Both the position numbers and the translations under genes were made by a program. Shown here piece after piece: positions 22,634-34,262 of a stretch of 64,000 bases of DNA; positions within the stretch are counted from its first letter, which is position 1, and each line of letters begins with the position of its first letter. The stretch covers positions 56,937,517-57,001,516 of the forward strand of contig CM063503.1 in NCBI GenBank assembly GCA_032207245.1, given 5' to 3'. Origin of the DNA: Pardosa pseudoannulata. Taxonomy: Eukaryota > Arthropoda > Arachnida > Araneae > Lycosidae. The notes under the pieces were generated by a model that ran no database searches, was not told the origin of the DNA, and saw nothing but the letters and a program-made list of their open reading frames with translations.

Positions 22634-23020
22634 GTTTAAACTTTAATTTTTTCAATAAAATAATTAAAACAGAAAGCAGGGAAATTATTCTTAGCATTAG
22701 ATATAGAGCACGTCCCCCCTCCCGTATTTTTATCTGTTAAAAAGATTACCTCTAATTATGATTTATGTGTGAGGGTGACAGATCATAGAAAAAGCGATAT
22801 GTGATAATAGATGAAATACTTTGATAAGAAGTATGACATTATTACAAAAGCTGAGGTCGCTTTTGAACGCTGAAAAAAAAAATTATCTTTTGATTATGAC
22901 AAGATGCCGGATTTCTCACTTATCTCGATAACTTAATTGGTAGTAAAATATTTCATCTAATCACAAATACTTAAAATCTAAATGTAACCTAAAAATAATG
23001 ATGTCATAAATGAATCATTT
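22634..23020. other. Intergenic, nothing recognised
   Basis: AT-rich. A short C-run near 22713 is the only notable feature. Confidence 0.45.
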
Positions 23021-23248
23021 ATAAAATGATGACAAATACTTTTTTTATTCGATTTTTCGTATTGATTGTTTCCAAGCATGTTGACTATTAAATTTTCATT
23101 TGGGATTGATCGAAAGAGTCGAAGGATGAAACTATGGCTGAATACATAGGGTGATATTTTTCGCTATTTGAAAATACAAAATATAATTGTTAAGATACTT
23201 GTTAATGGTTGGTATATTCGCAGTCATTCAAAATAACCTTTAAGTAGA

Positions 23249-23424
23249 TTTGATTTGGTTTGGAGTGCTACGGTCTACTTTTTAGCAACACGAGGGCTAA
23301 TGAGACCGGGGCCTACAGTTTAAAGCCGATTCCGAACGGCTACGAATATCCATGTTATAGTGGTTTTCGAACCCACGAATTCTGGTACCAACGGCCAGTA
23401 CCGTAACCAATCGGCCATCGTTCC
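23249..23424 (-). mobile_element. SINE copy, head type A, with target duplication
   Basis: Flanked by ACCTTTAAGTAGA (23236-23248 and 23425-23437). Body and head are well preserved. Confidence 0.92.
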
Positions 23425-23441
23425 ACCTTTAAGTAGAATAA

Positions 23442-23569
<128 letters not shown>

Positions 23570-23865
23570 GCGACAGAGTCCAGTGAACGCCACTTAAGTC
23601 TTGAGTACAACTTCATATCTTTATTCAAATCTCATCACACACTACTTTCTTCAATGACGTCTCACATTGGCGCCCAACTTCTAACAAAGGCAGGCTTCGC
23701 TGCTTCGGGGAGCTACAGGTCTTACCGTGAAATGTGCATACTGCTCTCTGCCCAGATCACTGCGCGTGAGCCGTATTTATGTGGCTAACTCCTCATGCCG
23801 CGTCACTCTCAATAAAAGAATCCCTAATTAAAATCTCTTAAAATTAATCTACATTTTAAATCCTG

Positions 23866-23938
<73 letters not shown>
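23866..23938. repeat. (CA)n(TA)n(TG)n self-complementary microsatellite
   Basis: About 13 CA, 7 TA and 17 TG units in order. The CA arm is the reverse complement of the TG arm, so the whole run can fold into one hairpin. Confidence 0.97.
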
Positions 23939-23942
<4 letters not shown>

Positions 23943-23987
23943 GATGACAGTTATTTTTTCTGTTCCATTTTTCGTATGGATTGTTTC

Positions 23988-24149
23988 GAACGATGATTGA
24001 ATGGTAGAGTACTGCTCTTCAGTACCGGATTTCGCTGGTTCGAATACCGCAGTTGGCATGATGTTCGAAAACGGCTTTAAACAGTAGGTCTCGGTCTCAT
24101 TAGCTGTCGGGAAGCAAAATAGTAGAAAGTAGCGCTCTAAACCAAACAC
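23988..24149 (+). mobile_element. SINE copy, head type B, in repeat unit 2
   Basis: Near-perfect 13-bp target duplication: TATGGATTGTTTC at 23975-23987 and TATTGATTGTTTC at 24150-24162. The uninterrupted paralogue is in unit 1 near 23060. Confidence 0.88.
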
Positions 24150-24414
24150 TATTGATTGTTTCCATGCATGTTGATCATTAAATTTTCATTTGAAATTGGT
24201 CGAAATAGCCGAAGGAAGAAACGATGGCTGAATAAGTAAGGTGCTATTTTTCGTGATTTGAAATAATAAAATATAATCGTTAAAGGCCTGGATGTTCGTA
24301 GCCATTCGAAATCGCTTTTAAGCAGAATAAGTATATATATTTGTGTGTAATATTTCGTTGGATGGGGGATGTAAGACTCCCCGCTCACCTTGGTCTTGGT
24401 TACCAACAGCTGTT

Positions 24415-24522
24415 CGTGGTTGGTACCGAAGAGAGTTCAGATAGTCAGTCGCCTTTAAGTAGTAGGTCTTGGTCCCTCATGTTGCACATAAAATTCACCC
24501 AACTGCTCCAAACTAAACCATG
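24415..24522 (+). mobile_element. Decayed SINE fragment
   Basis: Keeps GGTACCGAAGAG, TTTAAGTAGTAGGTCTTGG and the tail GCTCCAAACTAAACC. Confidence 0.6.
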
Positions 24523-24754
24523 AACTAAGTCCAAAGAAACTACTTTTCAAGTTGGGGGATTATTTTCAAAAATAATATTTTCAAGCTTGACCCAAACCGA
24601 GTGAGTGACATGGGATTTTACTGATTTCTGTCGCATACAACAGTTGTGAACATTTCATGCTGATAAACCTTTAGAGAAGCAGGGGTGATACACTTATCTA
24701 CACCCTGTGAGGCACCCAAGGGGAGTGAGAAGATCCATGAGCTTTGTTATTCGT

Positions 24755-24855
24755 GGTCAAATGGTCGATGACCGATAGGTACGTAGTTATCCTGTACTGG
24801 AGCCCATCGGTTTGAATAACGCTCCTGATATGAATATTCGTAGCCGTCTGGAACC
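24755..24855 (+). mobile_element. Decayed SINE head and body
   Basis: TCAAATGGTCGATGACCGAT, then CGGTTTGAATAACGCTCCTG and ATTCGTAGCCGTCTGGAACC line up with the A box, B box and body of the family. Confidence 0.6.
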
Positions 24856-24967
24856 AAAATAAAATCCCCATTTCTTGACAAAAACATTGATTTCCCCAAC
24901 TAGTCGTGGTTATAGTACTATTTAATAATAAAAGGTGGTAAAAGATACATCGCTCGAGACGCCAAGG

Positions 24968-25963
24968 TGGTAACGTACTGGAAATAAAGTAGGCGAGGCC
25001 TTCAATGAAACAGCTAGAAATTTAGGTATTCTTGACTAAATATTTTATTCACTAGAATAAACTATGTACAGATATGTACAAATTCAATAAACGATAACAT
25101 TCAGGGATCTCGTACAGAGATAATATGCACATACAAGGATGCGTGGGATACCGGAACAGTATGGCTAGGGCTTTAAAACACAATAGCTGGAAACTAATTC
25201 GTGCCGGGACTAATGTTGACTCGATCACTCCGTCAGTCGATTAGCGCGGTTGGCTTTCACAGCAGGTTCGGAGGTTCCGAGTGCGTATCACGCTGGGATT
25301 CGTGAAGAAAACACAGGATGCAAGTCGATCCAAAATTAGAGTGCAAAGTCACTCTCGGCTGACTACTTCTATGCAAGAAGTTAACTATCAATCAGCAATA
25401 ACGGGGAAGGAATTCCCAAGTCGAATGTTCGACTATCTAGCAACGGAGACGCTGGCGGTCTCTAAAAAAAAACAAACTCCAGACACGGAGATACGAGCGG
25501 TCCTCGATCGACCAGGCTCTAGCAGGTAGAAGCCTCGAGAGAAGAAACAAAGCAAAAAGCCCCCGTTCTAGTCCGGTCCTGTTCATTTATACTCAGCACT
25601 CCTTCGCTTCTCGGTTCTTCGAGAAGCTTCCCGAGCCAGGGTGACGCAATCTTGCGGTCACTCCCAAGTCTTCGATCAGCTGTCCTGGTTCCAGATGTAG
25701 CAATTCTCAGATTCATTAACTTAACCAACTTAATGCCCTTTTTGTAACCGCTAATGGGCGGCAAGGTGCACGCAATTATGTACACAGTAAAGGTCCATTC
25801 AACAGGTTACAATGGCCAGACGGTTCGGAGCCGGCGACGACGCACCGTTTCAATTACGGGGTTTAGACCACCTGGTTCTATTATAGGCTAATCGTGAGTC
25901 CACAACAAAGGGTCACCTTTTGGGCTCCTTGTTCGTTTTGGGGTCATGTAACGGATCGTTACA
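24968..25963 (-). mobile_element. Solo LTR of a retrotransposon, copy 1
   Basis: About 1 kb and collinear with 50862-51874. On the minus strand it runs from TGTAACGATCCGTTACATGAC to near the other end, with a TATA-like TATAAAT at 25591-25585 and AATAAA at 25049-25044, in the order U3, R, U5. No internal retrotransposon genes adjoin it. The target duplication is unclear (GTGG on both sides if the LTR end is trimmed). Open frames inside are not genes. Confidence 0.75.
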
Positions 25964-27469
25964 GTGGGTAAGGTCGGCCCTGTATACATATTAATGACTA
26001 TGTCATTTTTAGGCTAACCTGCATTAGAAAAATTAAGTAGCAAAATTTTTACCATTACCTTTTTACTATTACCTTTATTTAAAATAACATAGGTAATAGT
26101 AAGAAAGTAGGAAAACAATTTGAAGCTGCAGGAGGCATATAGCCTCCTACAGCTTAAAAAAAAATCGAGAACTTGGATTTTAAGTGAGTAATCTCTCACT
26201 TGTACGACTCTCTTGTACGGAAAATGACCTTCTTTGCTGTACAGAGTGTTGTGAAATGATCTGGCGTACAAGAGATTGCCACCCAATTGTGTATACATAT
26301 GTTTAGATACATTCACAGTGAACTCTTATGCGTATTGTTTCTTTGGTCCCGGTGAAACTCTATGAGAAATAATGTTAAATTTCTCTCAGTTATACGCCTC
26401 TGTCACTTGTATGAGTTAATATTTTGAGTTAAAAATGCGAATTCCTGTCTTTTAAACGACTACGACTTGGTTAGACCAACTAAGTATTTTTCAGGATTTA
26501 CAGGTTCTGTCAGTTATCAATTACCGTTTCTTGTCGCTATGTATTACTGAAAAAAAAATTGATTAATAAAGAGAGATGTTAGCGTGTTAAGAAGGGAAAA
26601 GGCAAGGAAATTAATTTGGATGCCATGCTTTGAGGTTTTGTTATTAAAGATACATATGCTTAAATAGTGCGTAAAAATTTCTTTAGATTCTTATATTTTT
26701 CATAGCCTTAAATTAAATTTAAATATTCTGTGCTAGTTCAACATACAATATAAATACGGCATATAGCCTTCCTGTGCCTTCAACAAGATCCAAGATTCAC
26801 TATTCTTGGTTTGTTTAAGTGAATGATATCTCACTTATTCCACTTTCTTATACAACTGTTTTTTTCGATTTTAGAAAGTCGTTATGAATGAGGGATCACT
26901 ATATGGAGTCTATGGCGGGTAGTTGCAGTAATGGCCAGAACAAGAGACAGCGTTATCGTGACCAAAGACCTTTATTACTAGAGTATCGGAGGGCTCCCAC
27001 TTCATTATAGGAACGGGACAAACTGAGAGATCAACTAACAGCAGAAATCTAAGTAAAAATCTGCGTAAGAATTTATTAAACATCTGGGTGAAAAATCTAG
27101 GTCAAAATCTAAACAGAAAACTGTCTCATCTTTTTTTTTGTTAGGGAATTTCCTAAATTGGCCCCAAGGGCATTATAAAGTTTTAATTGGTTAGATCCCT
27201 TTCCCGAGGGTGTGAACTGTAGCTCCAATAGCCAGTTTAGATTAGGGGTTAAAAAAAGGAAAGCATAGAGACACGGGTTTTTTACCCTTGACTTTAGATT
27301 CGAAAACCTCTGAGATTTTTCTCGGGACTTAATGAGGGCTTTCGGTTATAAATTTACATCGGCATGTTTAAGCTATCGGATTACGGGAAGTTTCCTGACA
27401 GTATATTTCTTTATGGGCCATGTTTGAAGTTTTATACAAAATATCTACATTACCGATTTAGTTTACTTT

Positions 27470-27470
<1 letters not shown>
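25964..27470. other. Intergenic with a short hairpin
   Basis: A 14-bp inverted repeat with one mismatch lies at 26123-26136 and 26142-26155 (AAGCTGCAGGAGGC). A diverged relative of this stretch follows around 26700-26880. A short frame from an ATG near 26902 (MESMAGSCSNGQNK) is not supported further. Confidence 0.4.
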
Positions 27471-27541
<71 letters not shown>

Positions 27542-27543
27542 AC
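27471..27543. repeat. (CA)n microsatellite with CG interruptions
   Basis: 73 bases of CA with several CG steps. Confidence 0.98.
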
Positions 27544-27865
27544 AAGGACGCATTTTGGTTTTAACCCCCTTAAGACTAGTAAATTTTGCATATTAAAAAT
27601 GGCAAAAATATTAATATTTTTACAGTATTTCACGTTACTAATCTCCATCTTGACTGAAGTACAATAAAATATTGTAATTAAATGCAAAATATATATTTTA
27701 TTCACTATACATAATCAATAATTACACTTTATTTTATCCATCAATTACATTTTTATATTTCTACAAAAAATACCTCTAGAACTGTTAATGACATCCCGCG
27801 TTTTAAAACTTACATAAACTTGATTCTGAGATCTAGTTTAAGAACTTGTTTAAATTCTTTGATTA

Positions 27866-28110
27866 TTTATTTTTTCTACCTAAGGTAAAGAAATAAACGT
27901 TAATTTTTAAAAAGTTCTCATAATCGCTAATGGCAGAAAAAGTTCATATTTTTTGAGTCGTTGAAAATTCCTTTTCATTTTTCTACCCAGGGAAAAGAAA
28001 CAAACGTTAATTTTTAATAAGCCCACTTATTCGCTAATGACAGAAAAAGTTCAAATTCTTTGAGTCGTTGAAAATTCCTATACTAGAGAATCACTTTTAT
28101 TAATTATTAT
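27866..28110. repeat. Tandem duplication, period about 115 bp
   Basis: AAATAAACGTTAATTTTTAA recurs with one change about 115 bases later, and both copies end in TTTGAGTCGTTGAAAATTCC. A third, looser relative follows near 28290. Confidence 0.85.
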
Positions 28111-28470
28111 TGAGATTAAATTTCCCGTCAAAATCTTTTTTTTTCTAATTTAAAGATTAAGTTTTTTAAAGCTGCATATTCAGAAAGAAAACTTTACACT
28201 GTATTGGAGTTTATTTAATTAGAAAATAATTGTTATTGACATTCTGTTTTCAAAAGGACAAGAAGTTGGTTCAGAGACATAGCTCAAGAACTTGTTTATA
28301 TTCTATGATTACATTTCTACCCGGGGAAAAGAAATAAAGCTAAATTTAAAGGAATCCATATATTTGATTAGACATAGAAAATTTAAATTTTTGAACTGCT
28401 AAATGTTCTGATATTAAAGAGAGTCACAATTATTGATTATTATCATGAGATTGAGTTTCTTGTCACAAGT

Positions 28471-28683
28471 TCAAACCCAAGGAAGATTCAATGACGGCAT
28501 CATACTCACGTGGCCCAAATTCCATTCAGCTGTAACTTGCACAATCAGTGATCGTATCAATTTATCTGGTATCATGTTCTTTGTTTCCGTTTGTTGAAAT
28601 GTCAATCTCGAAGAGTTGGTGAAAGTTATTTTATCTTCGAACGCCTGCGAAAGACTTTCTCGCACATTTTCTTTTCAATATCT
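28471..28683 (-). pseudogene. Unrecognised coding-like frame
   Basis: An open frame of about 68 codons with balanced composition (RESLSQAFEDKITFTNSSRL, later IRSLIVQVTAEWNLGHVSMM). A TGA lies upstream and TGA/TAG-type stops limit it below. I recognise no domain. It may be an exon or a transposon relic. Confidence 0.22.
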
Positions 28684-28743
28684 CTCAATAGACTTAAAAT
28701 ATTACCTGGGAAAGATAAGAAAATTTCCCTGCTATATTTGGAG

Positions 28744-28907
28744 GGTTGGTTTAGTTTGGAGCGCTACGGTCTACCTTTTGAAACACGAAAGCTAATGAGA
28801 CCAAGACTTACTGCTTAAACCCGATTCCGAACGGCTGCGATCATCCATGCCACAGTGGGATTCTAACCCACGAACTAATGTACCGAAGATCTACGGCCTA
28901 ACCGTTC
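28744..28907 (-). mobile_element. SINE chain, unit 1
   Basis: Reversed tail GGTTTAGTTTGGAGCG, body and head up to CCTAACCGTTCGG, which runs directly into the next unit without a tail. Confidence 0.88.
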
Positions 28908-29062
28908 GGTTTGGAGTACTACGGTCTACTATTTTGCACACTAGGGCTAATGAGACCGGTACCTACTTCTTAAATCCGATTCCGAACGGCTACGAACTTC
29001 CATGCCACAGTGGGATTCAAACCCACCAACTCCGGTACCGAAGATCAATGGCCTAACCGTTC
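28908..29062 (-). mobile_element. SINE chain, unit 2 (155 bp)
   Basis: Begins GGTTTGGAGTACTACGG and ends CCTAACCGTTC. The tail is reduced to one GGTTTGG. Nearly identical to unit 3. Confidence 0.9.
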
Positions 29063-29217
29063 GGTTTGGAGTACTACGGGCTACTATTTTGCACACTAGG
29101 GCTAATGAGACCGGTACCTACTTCTTAAATCCGATTCCGAATGGCTACGAACTTCCATGCCACAGTGGGATTCAAACCCACCAACTCCGGTACCGAAGAT
29201 CAATGGCCTAACCGTTC
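29063..29217 (-). mobile_element. SINE chain, unit 3 (155 bp)
   Basis: Same length and nearly the same sequence as unit 2 (visible differences include GGGCTAC for GGTCTAC). Confidence 0.9.
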
Positions 29218-29385
29218 GGTTTGGAGTACTACGGTCTACTGTTTTGCACACTAGGGCTAATGAGACCGGTACCTACTTCTTAAATCCGATTCCGAACGGC
29301 TACGAACTTCCATTCCAGTAGCGGGATTCGAACCCACGAACTTCGGTTCCGAAGGGCAAAACCCTACCATTCGGCCATCGTTCGG
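29218..29385 (-). mobile_element. SINE chain, unit 4
   Basis: The body matches units 2 and 3, but the head is different (CCAGTAGCGGGATTCGAACC and an ACCCTACCATTCGG end), closer to head type B. It carries the complete A box and the terminal CATCGTTCGG. Confidence 0.88.
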
Positions 29386-29795
29386 TAAACTCGGCATACT
29401 ACAGTATTTGGAGGATATTTCTACAATGATGAATAATATCCCTCAGATAGAATACAAAATGATCTTTTAAAATTATTCAAAGAAATAGGTAACACCTGAT
29501 TCAGGTGTAAACAATTATACAAAATTTATACTTTTTTCACTAAATCGAGTTATTAAACCATTTTATTTTTCTCAGTTTCTATAATAATATCAATAGCGTA
29601 AATAGTAAATTTTAAACTTTTAAATGCATGTTATGGTTTATCTTAGCATGTTATTAAAGATATCTATGCATAAATATTTAGTTCTGATGTTAGTGACTAT
29701 TCAAATATCATTTCATATGAAGTATTTTTAAATTTTGTGTTTCGAGGCATTTTTGCTTTTCATTAACATTACATTTATTCAACTCCTCTTCTTAG
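29386..29795. other. Intergenic, nothing recognised
   Basis: AT-rich with no repeat copy recognised. Confidence 0.45.
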
Positions 29796-29897
29796 CCCAC
29801 TCTCCTGTTTCTAATCATGGATCTTGTTGGTGCTTCAACCACATTTGGCGAAATTGGCGTGCTTGCAGCTTGCGTGCGTGGCGTGATTGCTGCGTGA
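29796..29897 (+). other. Orphan exon-like stretch
   Basis: A strong acceptor (CTCCTCTTCTTAG at 29783-29795) precedes 33 open codons and a TGA at 29895. An in-frame ATG lies at 29817 (MDLVGASTTFGEIGVLAACV). It stands out as GC-richer than its surroundings. The opposite strand is also open. Not assigned to any family. Confidence 0.2.
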
Positions 29898-31192
29898 CGT
29901 TTGAAATTTGGCAAGGGGATCGTAACTCAACAAATTGATACATAAACAAAAACAACATTTTGAGAAAAAATTTTACAAAAATTGAATATTTAAAATCTAA
30001 TTGAATTAACAAAGAAAACACAAAGGAAACACATAACATTCATACTAAATAGACTGAAACATTCACTTAATCACAAATTAAATAAACTGAGTGTGATTTT
30101 CATCACAAATTTGTGATTTAGTGTAAATTGTAAAATTAATTTAAAAACTGTATTTTGAGTGGAGGTTGAAGAGGAGTTGTAAAATTGAAAATTTTTTTCA
30201 AATCTCTTATTTTCTTTTTGAAATCGCAGCTGGTTTCTTAGTTAATACTTTCTTTTTTGGAAAGAAAAATAAAGCGAAGATTTTAAATCGTTGAAATTTT
30301 CCAAAATGTATTTCCATACAATAGTTTATTTTTCTAAACAGATTACCATGCATTTATGCGGTTGCACTACACCTCTTAATCATCTAATTTATTTCTTTTG
30401 CTTTGTTTCTTTGTTCTGAAACAAGGGATATTAGGCAACTTGTGTTTTAGCAAAACACAAATTTTATAGTCCCAATCGCCCAATATCTCTTGTTTTAATT
30501 TCTCTTGTTTGTCTCTTGTCTGTTAAAAAATGAATGACTAATTGATTATTGATTATTATGTTGAAAAATGTGTTTTATTCCCTTTTTAAAAATTCATTAA
30601 TATAACCTCAATTTTTATTTTGAAATCGCTGCTGGTTTCTTAGATAGCACATTCTGTTTTGAAAAGGGGAAAAAAACCGAAGATAGGAAATTAATGTAGT
30701 TTTTGTTTCTGAAGGGATTGACATATATGTACGTGGTGGCATTATAACTTTTATAACATATATTTTTTCTTTCCATTCTACGTTCCGATAGAACGGAAAT
30801 TCAGCAGCTGAAATTATAAAAATTGTGTTTTGCTAGAAAGAATACATCAAAACTAGTAGTTTGTCAGAATATTAATATATATGTATATATAAATGTTTAA
30901 AAAATAAATGACTAGATTACTATTGATTAATTAAGCTTAAAAATATGTCAATATTTAAAAATGTTACCTTCTTAAGAAACAGTTGTTTCCAAATATACAT
31001 TTTTTGCTTCGAATTATGGCTGATCAAGCCTAGAACAATTATGATATCACTCACTGGGTATGAATTTTAGCAACTGTATATCTTCAGAATCTGGATTTGT
31101 TTGTTTGAAATACTAATCTTTTTATTTCAGGTCAAGATGGAGTTATATAACGTCTAATAGTAGGGAGCACACTCCGAAAAGATAGAAATTTG
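29898..31192. repeat. AT-rich region with a diverged tandem pair
   Basis: GAAATCGCAGCTGGTTTCTTA near 30219 recurs with changes near 30621, each followed by a GAAAAG-type stretch; period about 400 bp. Otherwise nothing recognised. Confidence 0.5.
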
Positions 31193-31373
31193 TTTTGGTT
31201 TGGCTTGGTTTGGTTTGGAGTGCTACGGTCTACTTTTTGCAACACGAGGGCTAATGAGACCAGGACCTACAGCTTAAAGCCGATTACGAACGGCTACGAA
31301 CATCCATGCCACTGTGGAATTCGAACCCACGAACTCCGGTACTAAAGGCCAGCACCCTAACCAATCGGCCATC
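31193..31373 (-). mobile_element. SINE copy, head type A
   Basis: Reversed tail, full body and head ending GGCCATCG. The next SINE inserted right at this end. Confidence 0.9.
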
Positions 31374-31384
31374 GATGCAATAGG

Positions 31385-31567
31385 TTTGGTTTGGTGTGGT
31401 TTGGAGCACTACGGTCTACTTTTTGCAACACGAGGGCTAATGAGACCAAGACCTACTGCTTAAAGCCGATTCCGAACGGCTACGAACATCCATGCCATAG
31501 TGGGATTCGAACCCACGAACTCCGGTTCCGAAGGCCAGCACCCTAACCATTCGGCCATCGTTCGGCC
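31385..31567 (-). mobile_element. SINE copy, head type A, with target duplication
   Basis: Flanked by GATGCAATAGG (31374-31384 and 31568-31578). A and B boxes are intact and the copy looks young. It shares orientation with the copy at 31193. Confidence 0.93.
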
Positions 31568-31578
31568 GATGCAATAGG

Positions 31579-32547
31579 ATGCGAGCAATAGGATTCGAAC
31601 ATGCAGTCTATGTTACCATTTGTTTGGTTCTTGTCCCGCTAGAAATCGGTTTTAAGCTGTATTTCCCAATCTGCTTATGAAGTGGCAAAAAGTTAAATGT
31701 AGCAAACAAACCCCCTCCCGTTAATTCTCCTATGATTTTTCCTTATAATACTAAGTATTCTTAGTTTGTCCGACTTTCTGCAAATTTTCACCCATCTTTT
31801 GCTATCTTAAGATACGAAACTGGACTTTAAAAACTCTAATTACCTTACATAGCTTCTAATTATCTTAAAGGTAGTGATAGTTATATAGATATTGAATCTA
31901 CAGGGCCGGAGCTAAGATTTGGGCTCGGATAGGAGGCTCAAACTGGATTCAGCTCCTTCCGATATTTTATTATTTTTTTAACTGAAAAACCATGAAATTT
32001 AGTAAAAGAATTAAATAAAATTTATTATTAATATTTACTGTTAATAACTGCATTAAACGAAATTTAATATTATATATCTAAGTCCATTCCGAATTTTGTA
32101 CAATGTTTCAGTAAATATATAAAACAATTCAGAGCAGAAATATTAGAATTTTAAAAAATTAAAAGTTTAAAAAATTTAAATTTTTATTTAAAAATTAAAT
32201 TTTTATAAAGTATGCGGTTTTAAAAATCTTAATCTTAAAATTTATTTTATTTCAGTGTTAAAAGTGTTAAAATACATTATAATAGACTCCTGAATTTTGG
32301 AGAGGAGGGGGTACTCGAGCCCGTCGAGCCTCTCCTCTTTTGACTACTGCCGGGCGGCTTTTCAAAGTTTTAATTTATGATTATCTATTAACACAATTCA
32401 TTAGTGGTAAGATAAGTTTTGATGTAAATGTAGTCTGAAGCTTTAATTTTATCAGCTAATGATGAGATTATTGGAGATAAAAGAAAATAAGCATTCATTC
32501 CCAATTTTTCGGATAAGGAAAAAATTTCAAATTATCAATTTTTTTAA
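31579..32547. other. Intergenic, nothing recognised
   Basis: AT-rich. A GC-richer island near 31900-31950 and one near 32290-32350 hold no recognisable frame. Confidence 0.4.
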
Positions 32548-32612
32548 ATTTAGTTTGGTTAGGTTTGTTGTGTAACCGTCATATTTTTGCTACATGGGGA
32601 CTAATTAGATTT
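32548..32612 (-). mobile_element. SINE tail-end fragment
   Basis: TTTAGTTTGGTTAGGTTTG followed by a decayed body (GGGGACTAATTAGA). Short and weak. Confidence 0.45.
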
Positions 32613-32699
32613 TTTTAAAGGAAACAAACCTCTAATTTTTTTCTTTCCTTTATCTCTGTATTTGGGAAGTCATTGTATAGCAAAAATTTTATTTACTTT

Positions 32700-34262
32700 T
32701 CTGTATATGACAGGTCCACATCAGGTTTTCATATATTATAAAAATCTACTTTATAGTTATATATTATTAAATATACAAATTTAATTAACAGGTTACATAT
32801 TTTTCTGTCTTAATATATGTAAATAAGTGAAGGCAATATATCGATAAAAAGTCAAAAATTAAAGCCATTAATGTTTTATGTTCATTAAAATGTAAATATA
32901 TTGATAAAATTATTAGGAAAATTGTGCAAACTATAGCTGTCTGAAACACTTCATACCTGTTATATACTTATATATGTAACTTTTTAAACACGTATTACAG
33001 AAAGGACATTCTTTAATAGTAATCGTGATTACATATTGTGACTGTTATCAATTACTTTACTAGAGAACATCAATATATGTGGGTTTCACTTTTTATATTG
33101 TTATCCTTATATAACTCTCAAGATTACAACTTAGATTAAGAATAGAGCACAAATTTCATAAGGACCACTAAATATGGTCACTTGTGCATACAATAGCATA
33201 TTACTAATCAAATATCAGAATGAACAATCAAATAATTGTAAAATCATGAGTTCATGAGAGCACCCTTCTGGCTTTTCCTACATTATAAAAAGCCACATCA
33301 TAGTAATATATTAAATATATAAATTTAATTAATAAGGTTAAATGTTTTATTGTCTTAATATAAATAAATACGCGAAAGAAATGACTGCGATAAAAGGTTA
33401 ATAATTAAAGCCTACGGTAATTTATGAACATTAAAATGTAATCATAGTGGTAGTATTATTATCAAAATGTGTTAATCACAGCTGTCTAGCCCACTTTATA
33501 CCTGCTATATGTTTATATATGTACCTTTGTATATATATGTAAAAATTATTTCCTCCAGTCACAATAATTATGTATCCTCTATTGTTTTTACTTCCCCGGG
33601 CTACTGGGAAAGAAGAAGCCTAATCAGTTAGCAGTAATAACGATGCAGTCGGCCCTCATTGAACAGAACGGCAAAAGTCTAAATAAAACTTTATTTTAGA
33701 GCTACTAAAAACGGACATTTTTACTAGTCAACGACAAGAGAAAGACACAAAAATCTCTCTGTTTGAACAGAGGTGCACCCAAGAGCGAAGACAGAAAGAA
33801 TTTTCCCAAGGGACAAGAAACTTAGTCAGCGAATTAAACTGTTAAGATCAGGAAAAACGCAGAGCCATTTGCCGGCGACAGCTGGAAAACGTGTTGAATA
33901 GACAGAAAATTTACATCTATAGGACAGAAAGCTTTGAGAAATGTATCGAAAGAATTTTAAGTCTAGGACACTTCTTTTATTAAGACATTTAGAGGCTGGG
34001 AAAAAAATTTTAAGGAATTAGAATGGGAGAGAGGGAGTTTTTAAGGAAATATTAAAGTTAAATAATTTTGATATATTACATATATATACATTTCAAAAAA
34101 GGCATACCTTAGTAGCAATCAGGATTACATGCCGTTACTGCTATCCTCTATTTTATTAGAAAACAGCAGGATATTTGGTTTTCACTTTTAACATTGTTGT
34201 CCTTATATAACTCTTAAGGTTGCAACTTAAAATGGGAATAGAGCATAAGAACGTCTAGAAAT
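32700..34262. repeat. Duplicated ~540-bp block, second copy split by a MITE
   Basis: Copy 1 is about 32700-33240. Copy 2 starts near 33250 (shared AATTAAAGCC, ATTAAAATGTAA, TATATGTA) and resumes after the MITE at about 34090 (shared CCTTATATAACTCT and GGAATAGAGCA/AGAATAGAGCA). Confidence 0.78.
33529..34089 (-). mobile_element. MITE with AT-rich inverted ends, copy 2
   Basis: Ends GTATATATATGT(AA) at the left and TTACATATATATAC at the right. The duplicated block that flanks it shows the uninterrupted sequence, which fixes the insertion. It is the inverted relative of 14858-15420. Confidence 0.75.

Noticed and set aside
25281..25785. Two open frames in the first solo LTR
   Set aside because: They overlap LTR control sequences (TATA box, U3) and are not kept in the second copy of the LTR.
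27562..27600. Left end of another TTAA MITE (TTAACCCCCTTAAG)
   Set aside because: I could not find a matching right end with TTAA downstream.
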